From positions 35,868,885-35,932,884 of the forward strand of contig CM067109.1 of assembly GCA_034008185.1 (NCBI GenBank): a stretch of DNA of 64,000 nucleotides, read 5' to 3'. The notes under the pieces were generated by a model. It searched no databases. It saw only the letters and a program-made list of their open reading frames with translations, and was not told the DNA's origin. The translations under genes and the position numbers were made by a program. Shown here in pieces: positions 11,926 through 26,050 of the stretch. This stretch comes from Gorsachius magnificus (lineage: Eukaryota; Chordata; Aves; Pelecaniformes; Ardeidae). The stretch's first letter is position 1. Every line of letters begins with the position of its first letter.

Positions 11926-14900
11926 GGTTTCTGATACCGTCGCAAAATTACCAATGTATCCTACGGAACAGAGAACAGCATATCAAATTATACAAACTAG
12001 TGGAGAAACACGTTAGCGTTGATAAGTAATTGAAGTGTAAAAAATAGGGGAATGAAATTAGAAGATTCCTGGTCACATCTGACAAAACCCACCAATTTGT
12101 GCATGCTTTCTTTCCACCTTTACAGTGGGGAAAAAAGCCTCAAACAAAACTCTTAGACCACCACACAAAAAAGTTTTCACATACAAACTAGGTTAGATTG
12201 CTTTTAATTAATTCAAATTGCTAGCCAGGATACCTGTTTGAATTATGTTTTTCAGTTCAAGTTTGAAGCATTCATCATCAAGAAAACTTGAATCTTACTA
12301 GTTAACAGCTAAGATATTTCCAACTGAACATAGCTTTTGTACTGTATTTGCTAAATTTTGTGAGGAAAGCGGTAACTTACAGGCACCCTTAAGCAATTCA
12401 TGTAGCTAGAGCTTTATTGGTTCCTTATGTTCTGTGCTTTAGTCTTTTGGAAATGATTGGTAGGGTTTTTTTTCCCCTTGGTAAGAGTAGTCTATTTCAT
12501 AGTTGATGCTGGACTCATGTGGAATAGGAACGTAATGAAATTAAATTTAGACAACAAGCTTGTTGAAACAATGTTAAAAGGCAGACATATGTTTACGTGT
12601 CAGTGTGCTGAGAATAAAACAGCTCAGGAAAAATCAGAAAAATAAAAAATATTTGGGGAAGTTGTGAATTTAACAGTTTTTTTCTCCATATGTGATATTT
12701 GTAGAACTCATGATTTATTATTTACTTGCACTTTGCCTTCTTTTTGTAATAGATTTCCTAACTTTGAATGATTAAGCTATTAAACTGAGAGAAATTGCTC
12801 TGCTTTCAATTGAAAGAGGAAAAAAAGGCTTCATCTTTTGAAAGAGCACCCTAAACAATTCTGACTTCGTTTGGTTAGACAAGAATTTCCTCCAGAAGCT
12901 TGACTGGTCCTAAAACTTTGGGACTACATACACCCTTTGAAATACACAGTTACTGTTTTATTTTTTTAATTCTAGAAAACATACTTCAAGTACATTTTTA
13001 AAATAGATTTGATTAAGTTTAAATTCAGTGTCTAAATTTATGTCTCTTAACCTTTGTGATGTTCAAAGACTCTTCCTTGGATCAGGGAGTGGAATCAAGG
13101 TTGTACATACAATCTTTATTTTGGTCCATCTTGATTTTTCTTCAGCAATGTACTACTGTGAAATTTCATTGTTCTGCATTTTTCTTCCTTTATTATGAAA
13201 GGGTTTGGAATGGACGTGCTGTCTTGAGAGCTCCTGAGTAATCTTATCTTTCAAACTATGGGGAAGTTGACTGTCCAGTCCAAAAACCGGGGCTGTGTGG
13301 CCGTTTGAGTCCCAGGAGACCTCCAGATGGAAGAATATTTCTGTGTGCTGTGAATTAATCAGAATCTGCCCGTATGCTGCGTATTTTACAGAAGCAAAAG
13401 GGTCCTTACCTTTAGCCTTGGTATTATCCACCCTACTGATTTCAATCTTGGTAATGTTAGGCCATTTGTTTCCAAATTTTTAATATAGACAGATGGGTGC
13501 AACCCAGTTTGCGTTGCTTGAATAGATACTTGGCAGAGAGGTAAATTAACACTCTGGATATTAACTGCAGTGATTTCAGAATCATCTAAACCTGTTAGTT
13601 CTGAATAAGTAAACAGTAAGTGAAAACTCAGACTTTTTTGTAACAGTGGTCCTTTATCACGTTACGTTTTGAGTTCTGCATGTCTTTAGCTGCTTAAATT
13701 GACAGTGTTTAAGAATGGAGAAAAGCATGTTAGAGCTAATTTTTTAATGTGCTCTTTCTGAAACAAGATTAATTTCTGCTGACAACCTTAGTATCTTAAG
13801 AACCTTAGGTGAGTTTTGGAAGATGCAAGGATTATCAGAGGGGAGGATTTGCATGAAGTTCAAATTTTCTATGAAAAGCAGGGAACCCAGAATGGTTGGA
13901 CAAATTAATCAGGGGTGGATCCATTGCTGTTCATTAAGCAACATGATCCACATGCAACCTGTAGATCAGGGATCCCAGAACTACTGGTTGTTGTGAGCTG
14001 ATAGGCTGTGCCAAAAGGAGAAATTAAGTGCTGTCTTCTGTGCTCACTCCAGACAGGTTTGTTACTGACCAGCACTGGGACAAGATTCAGGTTTAGGCAA
14101 GCCATCCATCTAAGCTTGAGTATTTGTTCTTAGGTAGCAAGCTTCCAGAGTGTACTGACTTGAGTTACTAATGTCTAACAAAGGCAAAATTAATGTAAAT
14201 ATCAAATTTTGTTTAGTTTCTCCATTTGCTGCAGTTTACAAACTTAACCCATTCCATGGCAGAGAGGTTTCTCATCTGGGCGTTGGATATGTATCGAGTG
14301 CCTCTGTTAACATCTAATAAACTTGCTAAGTTTTAGCAGCCTATGGAAGCAGGAAAGATAGGCCAAAGAATTTCTGTTTTTTAAAGGGGAAAGGCAACAG
14401 AGCTTGCAAAAGTAGTGACTGACGTAACTACACTGACAAGTTGCCTTATTGCTATTAAACAGGGACGTGCAGGGGGTTTGCTGACACTAAAAAAGAAGCC
14501 TGTTTAACCTTGGAAGCTTTCCACCTCCATCCTAGGGCATACAGTTGTTTTTACAGCATGTATTCAGGGGGGGGTTTCTGTCTGTTAGCATTGCTGGAGA
14601 ATGTAAAGTGAATTATCTGCTCTTAGTCTGGAGCAGCAGGACATGGTGTTTGGTGGCATGTGCATTAAATGTTGACCAGCTATCAAACAGACACAGTGAG
14701 GTATGATGGGAAAACAATTTAATGTAATTTATTTTTAAAATCTTGAAATGGAATTAGAAGTTCAAGGTCCTAGAAATAAGAGAGAGGTATTAGTTGAAAA
14801 GGTTGTTCTTTGTGTAAATGAAGTATGTGTCTAATTCACTTATAGCTGAGCTGGTCAGAGTGCAATAGTTCCCTGAAAAACTGAGGATAGCATTCAGTTT

Positions 14901-16490
14901 TTCATTGGTTTTTTTTCCCAAATTGTGACATGTCAGATGGAATTTTTCCAGCACAACATTTGGGAAGACTTCAGAAGAAACATTCTGTTGTCTCCAAGGT
15001 CCAGGACAGACAGAAATTCGTTTTGGCTGGTTAGGTAAGTTTCTTGGAGTATTTCTTCATGAGAAATTTTCTAGTTATGTACATACTGTGGGGATTTGAA
15101 ACTTGGCAGAGGCCTGAACTCTTGTGCCAGTGTTCTGACTTACCATCCCCATGGAAATCCATAGAGCAAAGAAGAGCCTTTAAAAATCAAAATCATAAAA
15201 AAAGAAATCAGAATTCAGAAATGCTGGAAACTGAAAACAACAAACATGGTGTATTCTGCATATCTGATTTATTTGTAGTTTTAACTACAGGTTACAACTG
15301 TAATAAGTGTCCTGTGTTTGCACCTGAGCTAAAATCAGGGACTTTGTGTACCCGTTGATGTCCTTCCTCCTCAGAATAGACAGTGTGGACAAAAAAGGTT
15401 TTGCAAATGAGCATAGTATGGACCAGAGCAAGTGGGGTGACAGGGACTAGGAGCTGTGGAGATACCTAGGCAAATGTAGTTAGAGGGAGCAGCTGGGAAA
15501 GGAATACCAAAATGGGAAAAAGTATATGATAGTGCACCTTGGTTTTAAAAGCCAGAGAAGAAAAAATGAGTTGGAAGGAATTGCAGCATTTCCCCATGAG
15601 AGGCACAACAAATTAGCACAGAATTGCTGTGCTTTAAAGCTTGATGTAATTTGCCTACTGAATGGTACTCAAAAAAAGCAGAACTTAGCTTCACAGTGAA
15701 ACATTCAGCTGTGTAGATGCCAAATTTGCCTCTTATTTTCTCTGAACCTTTGGCTCATTTATTACAATGATACTGCTGCTTGTGATAAAGCAAGTTGAGG
15801 TTCCTCAGAAAGGTTCTCTCTTTGTGAAAACCTTATCAGATTGAGACATGATATATTGAGAAAGGAAGAAAAACTGTGACATTGTGGAACTGAAATCTTA
15901 TTACCATGTACATGTAGTACTGGGAAAAAAAGAGGTGTGCTGTCAACCTTTTCTCCTTTTCCTTCCAAGTAACCCGGGTATTTTCATTACAACCTCATTT
16001 GTTCAGGGAACAAAAATATTACTAAATACTTTCTTTAATTTTTAAAAAAGTTGGTGGGGTGTCTCTGGCTGCTAATGGCTTTAGTCTGCAGGTAGAAGAA
16101 GAAAAAGTCATGCATAATGTTATAAGTGCTGAATGTTAACATGGCTCCTTCCTGGAAACAAGACTGGGACAAATGCTACTAATTGGAGCGAGACCAAGAA
16201 AGTCAGGAAGAGAGAAAGTTATTTCATTGCCTGTCAAATATAAATTAACTTTTTCATTTTGTCTGGGCAAGTCACTCCTACTGTTTATTAATGTAAATTG
16301 CAATAGTAAGCACTTATCAGCTGCAGGGAGATTGGGGTTGTGGGAAGCTTGTACACAGTAACAAAGTACTATTTAACTCTGGCTTCTCTCTGAGACCAAT
16401 TTTAATTGTGTTCAGGTTTTTCCATTTTAGCAGATAAGCTGTCTTTAGAGAGAGCTTGGGCTTTCCCTTGAAATAATTTCCTAGAGACAG

Positions 16491-16516
16491 CTTGATCATA
16501 CACCTTGATCATACAC
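16491..16516. repeat. 13-bp perfect tandem duplication
   Basis: CTTGATCATACAC occurs twice in direct succession (16491 and 16504). Confidence 0.9.
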
Positions 16517-18671
16517 CTTTAACCATGCTTTCAGAATTGATCCAGTTTCAAACAGGTATTTGCAAGGTCAGTTCCTAGGTATGTAGTGCCTCATGGTTAC
16601 CTTCTGCTGTATGGCTAGATTGAACATGAAGTGAAAAGAAAAAATAAATAATTAAATTGAGGTATATTTAAAACTTTGGTTCCAGGATTTCACTGACGTT
16701 GTTTCTTGACCAAAGTAGGAAACTGGAAAAAGTTGATCACAAATGCATGCTGTGGATTGCTGTTTCCTATGTGTGCTAAAGGCTGCATGAGTCAGGCAGC
16801 ACTAGCAACATTTTTACCAGTGAAGCTTTCTCTTCTCCAGTATAGGTTGTGTGGGAGCTTTAAGGCTTTTATTAAAAAAGAAAACCCAACACAAACCTTT
16901 GTGCCGATTAATGCTAGGTTTGAAGCATTCTTTATTTTAATAGGTATAGAAGCACAAACTAAGGTTTAGAGTTTATTGTTTGAAGTTGTGCTTCTGTACT
17001 TGTTTTTTGTTGTAACAGTGACAATAAATTTAAGCCAAAAAATTTTTTTCCAAAAAGAAGTTGCTTTTTTAAGCAGTCTTTGATTTTTAATAGTCTTAAT
17101 GATATTCCCAAGAAAAGATGAATTTCAAGAAAATCAGTTTAATAGTCAAGTTACAAATAGAGAAAAACAAATGGCTTGAAATTTCAGGTAGCTTTTGAAA
17201 CATAACTTACATTCAGGAAGCTCAGAAACTCAAGACAGCTGAATCTTCAAAACCATTAATATAAAGTCCTATAAGGATGGGAATAGAGCACTGTTAAGGG
17301 TATCCTTGTACACGTACCTGTTCATACCTGGCTTTTAATGTGGTTGTGCTGGGTATTTGCATCCCTTGCTTCAGGTTCCACACAGCTGATGATACAAACT
17401 GAATTCCATGACAAGATTAAAAGATTTTTTTTTTTTTAAATGCTTTGTGGCTTGCCAGTTTTATTTTTTTGTTCTAAGATTGATTTACGTGCAGCAAAAG
17501 TCAGCCTTTGGTTATTGAAACACTTGTTTTCTTTCTCTCTATACCTATTAGCATATACTTTTAAGTAACTATGTTTGGATATCTTTTGGGTTTATGGTAC
17601 TGCTATTAGCCTCCTTTTGACAAGAACAGGAAGAAAGTTTCCTCTAGCACTTCCTGGAGGAGAGGCTTGATCTGAAAAGGCACTGCTATGTTTTGGCTCC
17701 TGGAGAGTGTTTTCTGTGGTGGATCTCACCCCACTATATTATCTGTATAAATGAATGTTATGCTTCACTCTGGAACGGCATCAAATGTGCACATGCAGGT
17801 TGAGAGTATCCTCTACTAGACTGTACTTGTGCTGGAGCACACCTGATGAAATAGCCACCAGGGAACAGCAAAGGGACTGTGCAACTAACCTCCAAGCAAA
17901 GTTGCTGCAGGGGCCAGATGTCATAAATTGGAGATGCTGTTCAGAGTGTGTTGGCAAGCGTGTCAGTCTGTAGCAGAGTTCCAGTACATAAAATTTGGCT
18001 CCTTTTAGAGTGTTAATAAATTGTGAATTCTTTTTGATATATATCAGAGATAATTCCACTGTAGGAGTTGTGAATCTTACTGTGAGGCAGAAGAGAGGAG
18101 AATGGAAAATAAAACATTGCTTGTCTTTAATCTGTGTCTTAAAGTATCAACCTTTGTCTCTCAAGTATCACTTCTGTGTAGGTAGGTCTTGTAAGAGTCC
18201 TGTAATACAGCAGCAAAGATGAAGTATGTTTTTGTGCTCTAACAGCAGAGGTAGTATGTTTCAAGCTGCAATTTAAATTTATGTCAGTTCTTCAGAAGAT
18301 CATCTCACAATGATTTTGTTATGAGAGAAGATCTAAGGAGAATGACTGCTCAGACAGGAGGAACTGATTCTTGTGTTTTTCATTTGGTTCCAAGTACCTG
18401 ACTGCTAAGTCCAGAGGTAATAACATCTTCTGATTCTCTAGACCTTGTCCCCAGCAGCATAGAAATTATCTGCAGAATGTGTCAGTAGATCACCCCTCAA
18501 AAACCATGAACTGGCTGTGGGAATAAGCAGGTTTTTGGAAAATGTGTTCGTCCCCACACAAAGGTTGGCATATATGTTAGGTGGTATTTCTGTATGTCCA
18601 GGGAGTAGTATTCATATATCTTTTATCAGTAATCCCACAAGCACTTTTATTTCTGGGCTTTCTTTTGCAAA

Positions 18672-18690
18672 TACCCTTTGCAAAAGGGTA
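18672..18690. repeat. Short inverted repeat at a CR1 5' junction
   Basis: TACCCTTT and AAAGGGTA form 8-bp arms around a GCA loop. The element lies where unique sequence meets the 5' end of the following CR1 copy. Confidence 0.6.
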
Positions 18691-20040
18691 AAAGGGAAGA
18701 CCTTAGGAATTACAGACCAATCAGTCTAATCTCCATGCCTGGTAAGATGATGGAACAGATCCTCTTGCAAGCTATGTTGAATCATGGAGAAGACAGGGAG
18801 GTGATTAGAAACAGCCAACATGGCTTTACCAAGGGCAAACCATGCTTGACTAATCTGGTGGCCTGCTATGATAGAGTGACTGCATTGGCAGACAAGGAAA
18901 GAGCTACAGATGTCATGTGCCTGGACTTCTGCAAAGCCTTTGGCACGGTCCCACACAACATTCTTGCTGCTAAATTGGAGAGAGAAGGATTTAATAGATA
19001 TACTATTTGTTAGATAAGGAATTGGTTGGGTGGCCATCTCCAAAGAGTTACAGGCAATGGCTCAACTCCCACCTGGAAACCAGTAACAAGTGGTGTCCCT
19101 CATGGATCCGTACTGGGACCAATATTATTTAATATTGTCCTCAATGTCATAGTAAGGTTGAGTGGAACCTCAGCAAGTTTGTGCATGACACCAGGCTGAG
19201 TGGTGCAATTGATAGGCTTGTGGGAAGGGATACCATCCAGAGGGACCTTAAAGGCTTGAGGAGTGGGCCCATGTGAACATCATGAAGTTCAGCAATGCCA
19301 AGTGTAAGGTCCTGCACCAGTCCCTGATATCGATAGAGACTGGGGGATGAATGGATTAAGAGCAGCCCTGCAGAAAAAGATGTGGGAGATATTGGTGGAT
19401 GAAAAATTGGATGAGCCAGCAGTGTGTGTTTTCAGCCCAGAAAGCCACCCATATTCTGAGCTGCATAAAAAGAAGTGTGGCCAACAGATGAAGGGAAGGT
19501 GATTCTGCCGCTCTGCTCTGCTCTCATGAGTACCTGGAGTACTGCATCCAGCTCTGGGGTCCCTGGTACAAGAAAGACACAGGAGGGCTACAAAAATAAT
19601 CAGAGCCTGAAAGACCTCTCCTATGAAGAAAGACTGAGAGTGCTGGGGTTTGTTCAGCCTAGAGAAGAGAAGGCTCTGGGGAGACCCTATTGTGGCCTTT
19701 CAATATATAAAGGGGGCTTATAAGAAAGATGGGAAGAGACTTTTTACCAAGGCCTGTTGTGACAGGGCAAGGGACAATGGTTTTAAACTGGAAGAGGGTA
19801 GATTTAGGAATATGATGAAGATACAAGGAAGAAAGTTTTTACAATGAGGGTGGAGAAGCACTGGAACAGGTTGCCCTGTTGTGGATGTTGCAGAGAAGTT
19901 GTAGATGTTCCATCACTGGAAGTGTTCAAGGTGCTTTGAGCAACCTGATCTAATGAAAGGTGCCCCGGCCCGTGGCAGGGAGGGTGAACTAGATGATCTT
20001 TAAAGGTCCCTTCAAACCCAAACCATTTTATCATTCTTTG
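18691..20040 (+). mobile_element. CR1 LINE, 5'-truncated, reverse transcriptase to 3' end
   Basis: The plus-strand translation follows CR1 reverse transcriptase: [39 protein letters not shown] and [14 protein letters not shown]. Then come [15 protein letters not shown] and [11 protein letters not shown] segments. The C-terminal YEERLRVLGFVQPREE region lies near 19620-19680, and a decayed tail ends near 20040. The catalytic box at about 19175 reads FVHD instead of the expected (F/Y)ADD, and several frame changes are present, so the copy is inactive. At about 1.35 kb it is the longest CR1 segment in the window. Its RT sequence differs clearly from the copy at 41376. Confidence 0.92.
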
Positions 20041-22799
20041 AAATAAGCTTGTGCCCTGTTGAATGTAAACCACAGTAAATTTTCCTGGGGACTACTTGAG
20101 CAGTCATCTGACACAGGGCTTGTGGTTGTGAAATTCTTAAATGGTCTCCTAGTCTCGATTTACTGGCAGTCTTCCACGTTTGACACTTGCACGACATAGC
20201 CAGAAGCAGCGTGATTTTTACTAACTCAGTTCATCAGAGACAGGAGGATGGAAAGATAACAGAGAAGGAATGGTATAACTCCATCCTGTAATCAAACCTA
20301 TCTTTGAACAGCTTCTATTTATACACAGCATTTATTAAATACTTATGATGGAAGTTTTTACTCTGGAGTGGCAAAGCAAGTGGGAATGATGTTATGAACA
20401 GAGTCATACTGTATCCAAAATGAAGAAACAGCTTTAAAATTTATATTTTAAAGTAGGCTTTGATTGGAATCTAAGATGACATCGCAGGGGAGATAGTAGA
20501 TACTTGTTAATAAATGCATAATTATGGTACTTTTTTTAGAATAGCGTTATTGTAACAGATTAGAACTTCCTATATGGTTTCACTTTAGGAAGATCACTTC
20601 TTGGCTCAGATCATAGAGGTTGTCCTCTGAGTAGAAAGTGACTTCCTGCTTTTGGCCTTATGATTAAATAGCTTATTTGACACAAACAGTGCTGTTACCT
20701 TGCTGCTATATGCAGTTGGGTTTTCTCTGTGTCTTATTATTATGAACCAGACTTAACAACCTGCTAACAGATTTTGTTGATGCTTTGCTGTGTAGTCTCA
20801 TCAGTTACATTTCATCTCTTGGTATTTTGAGTACTAAGAGTATCAGTAAAGTAGTGATATTGTGTTTATGGGTGTAATAGTATTTCTGCATTAACCTAAC
20901 TTTCTGAAGGTTTATTGGTGCTGTAACATTTTACTCTGGATGACTTCTTGCTGAACCACTCCTTGAATAAGCAGGAGAAACTGATCCCCAGAGCAAAGCA
21001 CGCAACTGTCAATAAACTTACGGAAAACATTACTTGCTTCTGTATGTGTGCTGTAAAGATATGAAAAGACAAACTTTAAAATACTAGTTTTGCACTTGCA
21101 TGAAATCCAAAAGAATTTGAGTAATGTTTGAGATGAAAAAAGCTAACAGTAAGAACTGATTATTAAGCATGCAGTGTGTTTCCCTGATAGCTACAGGAAA
21201 ATGAGAAGCTTAGGTAGCTTTTCCTCCAGGCTTTTACCATGCTTTCTGATACCTACAAACATAAGTTTTCATTGGGAATGTGGAATTGAGGACAGCATCC
21301 CTCAACTGGGCCTTGTGGTGAGGAAAAGGGACTGGCAGGTTTACTAGTGAGGCCAACTGGCGCCAGGGGGTGTAGGGGGAGGACCAGAAGTCAGAACATG
21401 CTCCACTGTCTGCAGTTGAACAAGAATATGGATTTCTTGGCAAGCAGAGGAAGCAGGAAGAAGGGAAGGAGAGAAGTTCAGGAGTCATTTTACTTTTTTA
21501 CTTCTCTGGTGCCTTTAGGCTGCTTCCTGGCTAGGATGTCTTAGAGTTTTATCACAGCCTCTTAGATATGTGTACTCTATGCTCAGGAGTTGCTTAGAAG
21601 TTACCAGTGGTGTGCAATACCACATAAGTGAAAAAATATTAGCTCTTCCCAGCATATACTAAATTTTTTCCACAACAGAAATTGAAGAGAATGCAAACCT
21701 CTGGGAAACCTGTGGAATTTCAATTTGTTGGAGTTTATAAAAAGAAGAGTGCAGGAAAAGAGGGAAGAATGGCAATCCTAATATGCATTTTACACAACTA
21801 GCATGGCTGCAACCGCCAGGCAAGATGCAACGTGTTTCTTCTTCATGGTCAGATTTGCATACATAAGAAAAAAAAATTGGTAAGTTTTATAATACAGTTG
21901 GTTTGCAGCCATCTCGACCAGCCTAAAGAGCTGTATTATTTCTTCAACTCACCTCTAACCTTTTCATTGTAATAGCAAAGTAGTCTATTTACCCATTAAG
22001 TAACTTCTTCACTGCAGTTTGAAAGGTTCTTGAATTAGAAGGAACATCTAAATCTAAATAATGTGTCACAAACAGAGAAGTACTATTGACTAGCAGATGA
22101 CAAGACATCTGCAGGAGTCGTTTGCATTACTTTTTATGGATGTTGAAGCTCCTAGATCACAGGTAATCTAACCTCTTGATTCTCTTCCTTTTTAAGTAGG
22201 CTGGCAATCTGTGGCTGTATCTCACCAGAATACATACACTCCACTCAACTTGCAGGCTTTTTAAAGGGAGCAGTTGATTTAAGAGCCTAAACTCACTCCA
22301 ATTCAGACTGTTTCCATGCGTTTGCTGCTTTGGAAACTCTAGTCTGCACATCTAACTCTTATGCCAGATCTCTTCGGATTCATGCAAGTTAGTGATGCTC
22401 AACAGCATGACTCTAGATAAAGTAAGTTTAATAGTACAGGTGGCATATATAAATGTTTTCCTAATCAGACAGGTGCTGGGGAGGGGAGGCAATGAGTGTA
22501 CTAATCAGCATCATTCATTTAAGCAATTAGATACTTCCAGTAGCTCTGAAATGACTGAATTAAAAGGATTCAACTCCTATCTCTTTTCGCCTTGGACTGG
22601 CATTGTATGAGTTCGGACTGTTTGATATTGGCAGGCATGAAGCAAGCCATTCTAACCTGATGCTAATTCTCCTTTTATTCCAATGCCCAGGTTAGGCAGA
22701 AAACATGATATTCTGAAGATTCTTTTTGCTGTTCAGTTTAATGTGTGGGTTTAGAAGGAAAACAATCCTTTTCCTGTGGTAGCTGGGGAGTGCAGCACT

Positions 22800-22819
22800 C
22801 TTGCTTGCTTGCTTGCTTA
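22800..22819. repeat. (CTTG)n microsatellite
   Basis: Just under five CTTG units precede TTATTATAAAAG. Confidence 0.85.
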
Positions 22820-24209
22820 TTATAAAAGAACTGATGTTTTTCCCTAAGTTCAAGAAATAATATTAAGCATGTTATTTCAGTTTGATATGAAAAAGGGAGT
22901 GAAAAAGAATTAAACTGCATTTAAGAGGTAAAAGTCAAATTCAAATATCTCTCTAAGTTTTTGAGACTTTGTGTGTTTGTGTATTACATACAGATACACG
23001 CACATACAAGGCGCCTGTTATGTGTGCATCACTTTCTTATTCTGTACCCTGCCCTGATACTAGTGATACTGAGGGGGTGGCTGAATTGGTATTTCATGGA
23101 TGCCTATTCTCTTGGAGGTGTCTCAGTGTAAATTGAGGCTACAGTTTTGTCACCTAGGTATTGGAAGCTGAGTCTGAGTAAACAAGCAGACTGTTAGAAA
23201 GTGCCCGGTTATTTGCACCGCAGGGAGATTGCTTTGGATCTGCTTCGGAGAGTTCAGGCTGAGATGTTGCTTGAGAAGATGATGACCCTTAGACCTCACA
23301 GTTGCATCTCCTGAACACTGAAGCAAGGAAATGAGTTTGGGAAGGTGCTGTGGGCAATGGCCCACATGCCACATTCTATTGCTTACGTAGGAGTCTTACT
23401 GACATTTTTCCCCACACTCAGTCATATTTGTAGCACAGATAATGCTTCAGTCAGAATTAAACCTGTGCCCTGAGATCTGCTAGCCCTAAGGTGCAATTAG
23501 TCTTGAGCTGGTCTGAAATTCAGTATAAATTTGGGGATATAAAGGTAGCTTAACCAAGTTTCTGTCTACTCCTTGCAGTCAGGGCACTGCAAATTGTCTT
23601 ATAGTTCCTTTCAGTCCTCCAGCATTGTTGCCCTGTTAAACCACAGTCAAAAACTGTTTGGTGATGCAGACTAGGAAGCTGCTGAGGTCATCTTTGGGAT
23701 TCTGACTCTGTTGATCTTCCCTGCAGGTGGGTGAACGGTGACTAACCTATCTTCAGGTTTCTCTCAGTGTAATCTGTTTCTCAGAAATAAAATCTTTTAA
23801 AACATAATGATTCAATTATTTAAAACTGCCCTTAAAAAAAAAAGCTAAAAAAATAAGGCAAATCCTACAGGATTTCCTGGCAACGTAACTCAACATTATA
23901 GGTTGCCTTGTTGTGGAGCAGAGCCTTCAGCTGGAAATCCTCTGTGTCAGTGCCCCCAGAACCGTTACCTCTGCTGGTCCCATTCAAGGTATTATTGGTG
24001 CTGTCTTTGAAAGAAGCCCTTTGCCAAGGCTGCTTTTGGTGAAGCTTTGTTGGTGAGATTAGACAGCTAATTGGTACAAAGCAGCCAGGATATCTGTAAA
24101 ATATTTGCTTTTGACAGTTAAGGGATTTTATATCTTGCTCTTGTACTGTAGGGTATTGCTAAGTAGTTGACCAGAAATGAAGCAAGTATGATGTGAAGCC
24201 CATGAAAGA

Positions 24210-24217
<8 letters not shown>

Positions 24218-24241
<24 letters not shown>
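24218..24241. repeat. Poly-A run, 24 bp
   Basis: An uninterrupted run of 24 A, the longest in the window. No retroposed body was recognised immediately to its left. Confidence 0.9.
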
Positions 24242-26050
24242 GCAATGCCATATCCTCTGCTAACTACATGTGGTTTTCTGTGGCTCTGCTTTATAGAACA
24301 GTTGAGTATGATTGAAACATGTCGATAAAACCCAACGTAGCTTTTTTTCTTGGTAACGTGGATATTGTTAGAACTGAAGCTATGGCAGCATGAAACTTAA
24401 TGGGCTGCCCAGGTGTCCTGTCTTGTATTTACTAACTGAAAGCTGTACTGTTACAGCTATAGCTACAACAAAGCCAACTTGTAATTGTGATTGTGTATGT
24501 GTTTGCTCTGAAAAGCCTATCTGTAAAGCCTATAATGTAGCCTGTAATGCAAGGTCCACATTTATGAGCTTAATTTGGTAGAGACCAAGTTTTAGGTGAT
24601 GTTGAGATTAGACATAGGCTCTGCACCACCTCTGGAAATTTCTTTCATTAACCAAATATATGGATGCCCAAAATAAGTTTGTATGTGTTTGTTGTAATTT
24701 GGTAGAACTGAACTATTTTCATTATTTGCTGCCTTTTTTATCTTAGACTAATCCAAGAGATCATATTTTGCCTTAGTTCTGCCTCTGGGGTAATGGGCAG
24801 AAAGCTGTCAAGCCTTATAGCCTTATCCTTAACACTGTGTTCTCTTTGGTTTTTTTAGCTTGCTTTTGGGCTTGAATTGATTCCAAATTTCAAGAAAGCA
24901 TATGGAGTGCTCCTAGTTGAAAACACTTGTGTTCCTCCTAGGTGTAAATAAAATGAGAATCAAACTTTGCATGCTTTGAACAGTTTAAAACTGGTCACTT
25001 TTTCTCTTCCCACCTTGAAACTTCCACTATATAGTGATTTCTTCTTTGTTCTCCCTTCCTACAAGAATACACACACAGTATGGGCATGCTCCACTACTGT
25101 TCAAGCCAGTATAGCCAGAGTCAATGACTCCTATGGCAAAATAACTTCTGCTTCTGAAGTGAAAAGTTAGAAAGGAGCTAATTTCATGAAGCTTTGTGTT
25201 TGGGGGCAAATGAAATTTTTTTTCAAAAGAATAATTGTCCAAATATCAGCTTGCTCTTTTTCACTCCATTCCCCCTCTCACCCCCCTCAAATTGTCAGTT
25301 CTGCCTGAAGAGGTCAGCTAGCCAGCTAACTCACTAGGAACCTGTGTACTTAGATCTTTAAGATATCTTAGTCAATTGTTACATCTGCATTGATAAAAGT
25401 TTCACCAAAGAACCTAACTGGCATTCCTTACCTCATTTGATGACAAAAGTCTTCATTGTGTCTTACTGATAAATTTGTAGAGTAGAAGTAGGGTTTTGTC
25501 CAAAATTATCAGTTTGAGGTTAAGTGATTTTTTTTCTAAATCAGTTTTCATGTTTGTCTAAGAACTATGTGAAGAGCTAAATCAGTTTCATACTTTTATG
25601 TGTCTTGTTTGGTTATGTTACAATCAGAAAAGGGTGATTGTTGTTGATTTTTCTTCTCCAGGATTTAGTTTATTCCTTTTTTTCCTCCCAGTGCATATTT
25701 CTTAAACTTTCTTCATGTCTTTAAAGTAACTCTGGCTACTCGGAAGTGCAGAGTAGTGCAGAAGTGCAGGTGGATGCTCGGAAGCCAAGAGTTTTGCTGC
25801 ATTGTAATCTCCAGCAAAAATTTAAACAAAAGGCATAATGGATAATGTGTAGGTTTCATGGTATTGTAGATGCTGGGTGTAGTTATTTGTGGTCTTAAAA
25901 GGACATGCTATCTTCTTAGACAGTAAAGTATGTGGAGAAGCTCTGACTGTTACAGTGTACTCTCTTCCCCCCCAGTGTCTTTCTGATACTTGTTTCTTGA
26001 ACAACAATGGTAAGTGGATTTGGGAGGGGCTTGGGTTTTTTTTGTTTTCT

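Larger units (their letters stand above)
8973..18671. other. Long non-coding stretch
   Basis: Nearly 10 kb of AT-rich DNA. Beyond the GC patch at 11690 and the small duplication at 16491, I see no exon with paired splice sites, no RNA gene and no identifiable transposon. A moderately CpG-containing patch near 9530-9660 has no other support. Confidence 0.55.
20041..26050. other. Non-coding stretch
   Basis: AT-rich DNA with only the microsatellite at 22800 and poly-A at 24218. No gene or transposon was recognised. Confidence 0.55.
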
